A program made the translations under genes and the position numbers. A stretch of DNA of 64,000 bases from contig NC_088881.1 of NCBI RefSeq assembly GCF_032884065.1, positions 8,588,582 to 8,652,581 of the forward strand, in the 5' to 3' direction. The stretch is from Artemia franciscana (taxonomy: Eukaryota; Arthropoda; Branchiopoda; Anostraca; Artemiidae). Below are positions 57,931-64,000 of the stretch, one piece after another; the first letter of the stretch is position 1; every line of letters begins with the position of its first letter. The notes under the pieces are model-generated. The model did not search any database and was not told the origin of the DNA. It saw only the letters and a program-made list of their open reading frames with translations.

Positions 57931-60529
57931 AATTTTTGGTATTTCGATTTAGTTTTAGTATTTAGATTTAAAGTTTTGCTAGTATATGGAGTTTTTCCAA
58001 AGCGTTTGAATTGTGAGTTTTGCATTTAACTTTCGGTATTAGGAAGTATTCGATTGTGCGCGTTGGTTTTAAGATTTTGTGTGTTTAATTTTTTCTGTTA
58101 TGATCTGAAATTTTTATCTGATGTCAATTTTTGCACTTAGATTTAATTTTGTTGTGATGTTTTGTCATGTTTTAGCTTCCTTGATTGAAGTCTAGGACTC
58201 GGGTTTTTCTATTTGAAGTTTAGTTTGTTTTCGTGAGGTGGGACCCATTGGGAGTAAGATGGGTATCTCATAATTTTGATTCGTGGTCATGGATTGTTAA
58301 GAAAAATGCTAGAAAGGAAAGAAAGGAAAAAATATAAACATGTTTTGGGTTTGTTTTTGCATTTGGTTAAACTTGCGTTTATTACATTTTTGTTTTATGG
58401 GATATTAAGTTTTTAAATTTAGATTTTAAGTTTTTTTAGTGTTTGAATTTCTTGTGTATAGTGTTTAAATTGTGTTTTTAGGTATTGGAACATTTTGATA
58501 CATTTTTTTTGGTTGTCTTTAGTTTCTATTAACTTTTTTTTTGGGGAAAGGGGATGGCTTAACCAGTTTCTTACATATGGCTCACTTTTAGATATTACCC
58601 ATTTTTATTTTTTTTTAATTTTTAGGTATCGGAAGAATTCAATAGATTTTTTGGTTGTTTATTGGTTTTATTTTTTGTTTTTGAAAGGGGGAAGGCTTAA
58701 CCAGTTTCTTAGATATGGTTTATTTTTAAATGCTAGTTATTTTTATGTTGTTTTATTTTTTAGGTAATGGAACATTTTTAATAGATTTTTTAGCTGTTTC
58801 TAGGTTTTATTTATTTTTTTTTTTGGGGGGGAAGAATTAACCATTTTATTAGATATGGTTTACTTTTAGACGCTACCTATTGTTATGTTTTTTTTTTATT
58901 TTTTTTTATTGGTACATTTGGAAAGATTTTTTTTCTGGAAGACATGGGGGGGGGTGGAGGAGGCTTTATCAGTTTCTTAGATACGGTTTATTTCTTAGCT
59001 TTTGAGTTACAATTTTTCGTAGCTAATTCTTAGGTTTTTTATTTAGGATCTTTTATTTAGTTACTTTTTATATGTAGAGTATAATTTTGGTATTTGATAT
59101 TTGACTTTCGTATCCAGGACGGACATTTGTATTTGTGCCATTAATTTTAGGCCCATTAGATTTAACTTTTAAGTTTTTTGTTAAGATTTCAACACATTGG
59201 ATTAATAATTCTTTTTGTAGGGTTTTAGTCTTCTTATGTTGCTTTAGCTGGTTTCTTGCGGGTTTTAGTATATAATTAAGGGATCCAAGTCTTATAATGA
59301 ATTGCGTTTGAATTTTTTGATTTAAGTTAAATGTTTTTGTGTGTGAGGTTCGAGTTTCTATAAGATGTTTAAACTATTGTATGAGTTTATGGTTTGGCAT
59401 TATATTTCGTTTTTGAGTTTATGTTTTCACATTAAGTTTCGTTTTAAGTTTTTACTATTGGCGGTTTTGTTTTTTGTGTGTGTTGGTTGAAGTTTTCATT
59501 TGTTATATTTCTGTTTTTGCATTCACGTTTTTAGTATTTCCATTTAGTTTTCCATTTAGATTTAATGTTTTCCTAGTATTTGGGGTTTTTCTAAAGCGTT
59601 TGAACTGTGTGTTATGCATTTAACTTTCGGCATTAGGAGGTACTCGATTGTGCGCGTTGGTCTTAAGATTTTGTGTGTTTTAAATTTTCTGTGATGAGCT
59701 GAAATTCTTATATGTTGTCAATGTTTGAACTTAGAATTAATTTTGTTGTTATTAGGGCATACCTTATAGTGTTTGTCAGGTTTTAGTTTCCTTCATTGAG
59801 GCCTAGGATTCGGGTTTTTATATTTGAAGTTTACTCTGTTTTCCTGGAGTGGGGACCTTTGTTAGTAAGATGGGTATCTCAAAATTTTGATTTATGGTCA
59901 TAGATTGTTAAAAAAAAAATTCTAAAAAGAAAAGAAAGGAAAAAACATAAACGTGCTTAGGGTTTGTTTTTGAAATTGATTAAAGCTTGCATTTATTATA
60001 TTTTTGATTTATGGGATGCTAATTTTCTTAATTTAGATTTTTAGTTTTTTTAGTGTTTGAAGTTCTTGTGTATAGCGTTTAAATTGTGTTTTACATTTAA
60101 ATTTCTATACTAGAAAGGTTTTGTTTGTTTATATTTGTTTTGAACTTTTGCATATGGCTTAACTTTTTATTGTAATGGGCTGAAATTTTTATATGGAAGT
60201 AATGGGTTTTGGAGTGTAGAATTTTTTTTCAATATCTGATTTTAATTTCTTTAATTGGGATTTGCAGATTTTGTTTGGTATTATAAAATCAAAATCTTCG
60301 TTTTACATCTGTTCTTTTATGATGGCGGTGGAGATGAGTATGTATTACAATGGAGTATAAGTTTTCTTGGGAAGTTTTCAATCCTTGGTGAATACACAAT
60401 AGCTTCTAGTGGGAGGATATTAGGGGTCGGGTCTAATTGTAAGAGGTGGAAGGGCTACCGATGCACAACAATCAAATAGTGGCCCTGTTCTCACAATTCG
60501 CACTGCCCAATTGGCAGTGCATTCAGCAG

Positions 60530-60935
60530 ATTGAATCAAATATACGCTCTTTTCTCATTTGTATAAACACGCATCCGTGATCATTCTTTTGGCAAAAAAG
60601 GAAAAATCCATTTTTTTGGAGACATGAGCTTGAAACTTTTAAAATAGAGTTCTCTGACACGCTGAATCTGTGATTTTCATTAAGATTCTGTGAATTTTGG
60701 GGCTGTTTTTCCGTTTTTTAAACATAAGGAAAATTTTCTCAGGTTCGTAACTTTTGACGAGTAAGACTAAACTTGATGAAACTTATATATTTGAAATCAG
60801 CACAAAAATACAATTCTTTTCTTTTGATTTATCTATTGGTATCAAATTTTCGTTTTTTGGAGTTTCGGTTGCTGTTGAGCCACTTCTGTTGTCAATTCTT
60901 ACTAACAGTTCATTACCACGAACTGTTTGATTCTT
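60530..60935 (+). repeat. R1 3' fragment
   Basis: It covers the R1 blocks from AAACACGCATCCGTGATC to the terminal hairpin region (ACAGTTCATTACCACGAAC) and TTTGAT. It is inserted in the segmental array between 60240 and 61060. Confidence 0.8.
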
Positions 60936-61689
60936 TTAAGTTATTCCCTTTATCACCTTAATCACTTTATCACTTTAAGTTATTTCCTTTATTATTTTTA
61001 TCCTCTTCCGTGGTGATAAAAAACGTTACCTATTTTTGTATTTTTTTTCTTAAAATTTGGTTGGACGTGTATTTTTCTTTTTTTTCGGTGGGGGCGGCTT
61101 TAGCGGCCTCTTAGATGCAGTTTACTTTATAGAGTTTAAGATTAAACTGTTTGTAGGTAGTGCTTATGTTTTGTAGGTAGAATTTATTATTATTGATACT
61201 ATTGCAGTAGATTTAAGGTATTTGTTTAGATACCTTTTAAATGTGGATTGTAATTTTTTGTGTTAAGCATTTGACTTTTTTTGTATACGAGACGGAGGTG
61301 TTTGTTTGTGGCATTAAAATTTCACCCATGGGGTTTAGTTTTTAAGCTTTTTGTTTTGACTTTTATACATAACATTGAAGTTTTCCTATTTCAGGGTTCT
61401 AGTCTTTTTACGTTGCTTTGGTTGTCTTCTCTCAGTTTTAGTTTATATTTAAGGAGTTCAAAGTTTTGAACTGTATTTGGATTGCTATTTTTTCGTGTTT
61501 TCTGTCTGAGGTGTTAAAATTCTTATATGATGTTTAAATTATTCTTTATGGGTTTATAGTTTCGCATTAAGGTTCGTTTAAACTTTTAGTATGTCTTCCT
61601 ATGCAATTTTTAGTTTCAACGTTAAAAATATAGTATTCAATGATTTCTGACCTAGGGAATTTTATTTAAAATTTTTGTTTCTATATGTT

Positions 61690-62800
61690 GTCATATATAT
61701 TTTATATTGTTTATAGATGAGATAAGATTTGTTGCAAAAAACCTGCGAGGTATAACAACACAAAATAAGGCCTACAAACAAAGCTCTAGGAACAAAACAC
61801 AAATTTAAATGATGTTACCCTCACCCCCTCCAAAAAAACACCAAAGTCAAAAATTTAACCGACAAATATCAACCATAATAAATCCGATTCCTGTGAACGA
61901 TAACAAGGTATTCACTCATAGGTGATTCCCTATGTTTAGTCCCTAAACGAAGAATTTTACATAACTATTTAATAGCACATATGATGCTCTCAGCTATCCG
62001 CTCAATTAAACATTATTCACTGCCAATCACTCGTCAGAAACATTCATTCTGCAAATTTTTATTCACACATCCACACTAAGGGCAAAAGTAGTGGTAATCC
62101 GCCATCCTAGATTTTCCCCAAAAATTTCTTCTGTCATCTAAATCAAAACTATCCCTTCTTACCAACAATAAATTCTTCAAATCCTCTCCATTTAACCCAA
62201 ATTAAAAAAATCTTCCCTCCAACACTCTTTATCTTGGGAGTAAAACCTCAAAGATTTAGATTGATTTTTATCAGCCTTTCACTCATGGATTTACTGATAA
62301 GCTGATACATACTGATACGCTTTCATCCATTGGGCCTTTTTCTTCGTTCCTTATCTCCGAAAGGCCACAACGGTCCAAAATTGTCTTAGTCTGGTTTGGC
62401 CCTGAATCATGTCCTTCAAACCCTACAAATAGGCTGACTTAAGAACCCGAAGTAAAGTAGCTTTTATAATTAGGTAGCTTAATTATTTTCTCCCTAAATT
62501 TCACCATTATAACCAATCTAACGCTCTTGAAAGGGAAAAGCCCGAAATCTTCTTTCAGTTCCACTGAACTAAATGAATCCTTCAAACCTAAAATTGTCTT
62601 AAAATGTCTTACCTGAATTACTTCTAACTTAGCTTAACTTGGTGACAACCCGGACCCATAATTTAGACTAGAGGCTAATTTTGTCTGAAACACTTTTTCC
62701 TGGATCCCCATGTCAGCTAGCTGACCAAAATTGCTTATCAAAATCTCATTTATTAACTAACCTGTTACCCCTATTACATATCTTTTAAGATTTTAGGAAA
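61690..62800 (-). mobile_element. LINE-E reverse transcriptase C-terminal region, decayed
   Basis: On the - strand from 62800: ADMGIQEKVFQTKLASSL, YGSGLSPSQAKLEV, RHFKTILGLKDS, then a basic region. This matches the thumb/C-terminal domain style of non-LTR reverse transcriptases. Several stops break it. It lies inside the segmental array. Confidence 0.6.
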
Positions 62801-63439
62801 TCACTGAAATTTCTGTGTGTAGGACTTGTTTTTAGGTTTTAATTTAATTTTTTTGGGAAGGGGAGAAGGCTTAACAGTTTCTTAGCTTTGTTTTACTTTT
62901 AGATGTTACCTATTTTTATGGTTTTTTTTTTAGTTTTTAGGTATGGGAACATTTCGATAGATTTTTTTGGTTGTTTTTTGGTTATAAATTTTTTGGGAAG
63001 GGGGAAGGCTTAACCAGTTTCTTAGATATGGTTTACTGTTAGACGTCACCTATTTTTATGTTTTTTTTGTTTTTAGGTATTGGAACATTTCTATAGATTT
63101 TTGTTTTGTTTTTAGGTTTTAATTTTTTTTTTTAGAAGGGGAAAGACTTAACCAGTTTCTTAGATACGGCTTACTTTTACACGTTACCTAATTTTATGTT
63201 TTTTTTTTAGTTTTTGGGTATTGGCACATTTTGATTAATGTTTTTTGTTGTTTTGGGGTCTTTTTTTTTGGAAAATAGGGGGGGGGGGCCTTATCAGTTT
63301 TTTAGACACGGTTTATTTTTTAATGTTTGATTTACAATTTTCGTAGCTAATGCTTATGTTTTGTATTTACGATTTTTTATTATTAATACTGATTGTTTGT
63401 TTAGTTACTTTTTATATGTGAAGTATAATTTTCTTTTTT

Positions 63440-63474
<35 letters not shown>
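63440..63474 (+). repeat. (GATA)n microsatellite
   Basis: Eight to nine GATA units. Confidence 0.97.
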
Positions 63475-63479
63475 GACTG

Positions 63480-63735
63480 TATTTCAAAATCTCTTTACAC
63501 TAAAGTTTTTTAGTACTTTTAGAAAAGGTTTTCATTAGTCTAGTTAAACGAGCCTTGTGTTCCAGGAATCGTTCTTAAAGATTTGGATCGAAGTTCAAAC
63601 TATAGCGTAAAGAGCGAGGTGTTAAAGAGGAGGCAACCCCCTTCATATACATAATAATTTTTGTTCATTTTAAGTTTTGATGCCTATCCTTACGTTCAGT
63701 CGAAAAGACTTTTTTAGTTTAATTTCTGATCGCTT
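63480..63735 (+). repeat. R1 5' fragment
   Basis: TCTTTACACTAAAG and, 110 bp later, GCGTAAAGAGCGAGGTG form the R1 inverted pair. CTTCATATACATAATAATTT and the TTTAATTTCTGATCG block follow in R1 order. Confidence 0.7.
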
Positions 63736-64000
63736 TTTAATTAACCCAAGGAAATCCGGCCCCACCTCCACGGAGAAATGCCCTCGCAACGGAAGTATCC
63801 AATCCCGTTGAAAATTTTCGAATGACAATTACCCTTAACAACTACACACGTAAAACTGACTAGGAAAAGAGAAAGTAAAACAGTTTCTTCTTTAATCTCT
63901 ACCATCCTTCCTCCAAAATTAAAATCAACCTCCTCTTTGCTCCTCAGTACTAATACTACTGACTTCAATATTATACATCTCTTATGGGCCTAGGAAATCA
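63736..64000. other. No gene recognised at window end
   Basis: A 75-codon - strand frame (63741-63968) contains a hydrophobic stretch but no similarity I recognise. Confidence 0.4.

Larger units (their letters stand above)
57960..63440 (+). repeat. Degenerate segmental repeat array
   Basis: 57995-58485 and 59595-60095 are about 500-bp direct copies (GATTGTGCGCGTTGG, GTAAGATGGGTATCTCA). 58490-58980 and 62820-63330 each hold about four units of roughly 140 bp marked by GGCTTAACCAGTTTCTTAG. 59035-59420 aligns with 61150-61600. Three incomplete rounds of a larger unit are therefore present, later invaded by R1 and LINE-E. The DNA is T/G-biased with no coding frame. Confidence 0.78.

Overview
This window is eukaryotic, A/T-rich, intron-containing animal DNA. 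The only clearly recognisable host gene is an enolase on the + strand (46139-53494). Its residues read like arthropod enolase, and a crustacean would fit, but the species cannot be fixed from sequence alone. Almost everything else is layered transposable elements and non-coding repeats. Only one element still has an uninterrupted transposase frame.

Layout. 0-3.2 kb: the tail of an RTE-like LINE (LINE-B), then a 5'-truncated LINE with endonuclease and reverse transcriptase (LINE-A copy 1, - strand). 3.2-4.8 kb: first copy of a high-copy repeat of unknown class (called R1 here) that ends in a 9-bp-stem hairpin. 4.8-5.6 kb: duplicated fossil coding DNA with a PEQRETRLA-type repeat. 5.6-8.0 kb: a hAT transposon with matching terminal inverted repeats and a 636-codon open transposase. 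8-14.3 kb: mostly unrecognised DNA, with two tRNA-derived SINE copies that have target-site duplications, and a second dispersed repeat (R2). 14.3-17.7 kb: LINE-A copy 2, which adds a zinc-knuckle ORF1. 17.8-18 kb: a possible host coding exon. 18.7-24.8 kb: R1, R2 and LINE-B nested in one another. 24.8-31.3 kb: a decayed LINE-B split by a LINE of another family (LINE-C) and a Penelope-like fragment carrying a hammerhead-like motif. 31.5-33.1 kb: two Helitron 5' ends. 33.4-39.0 kb: a decayed Helitron Rep-helicase whose reading frame continues, past a single TGA, into a 349-codon ubiquitin-specific-protease-like domain. 39.5-42.2 kb: a Helitron with canonical TC...CTAG ends. 44.2-46.0 kb: the most complete R1. 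46.1-53.5 kb: enolase exons. 56-57.2 kb: a jockey/CR1-like LINE. 57.6-63.5 kb: a degenerate segmental repeat array invaded by R1 and by another LINE.

How the parts relate. The insertions can be ordered in places: LINE-B was interrupted by R1, which was itself hit by a younger LINE-B 3' fragment flanked by a 10-bp duplication. R2 was hit by a SINE flanked by a 17-bp duplication. The enolase keeps intron positions, splice sites and most catalytic residues. It also carries two in-frame stops and two substitutions at near-invariant positions, and lacks its N-terminal exons in this window, so it is more likely a decaying duplicate than the working gene.

Best candidate for something new: the Helitron Rep-helicase joined in frame to a USP-type deubiquitinase-like protease. 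Next are the R1 repeat with its terminal hairpin and repeated 17-bp inverted motif, the repeated helicase-tail pieces and CRE-like sites of the Helitron family, and the intronic duplication that copies the enolase exon edge and donor. All family names rest on reading motifs by eye; no search was run.
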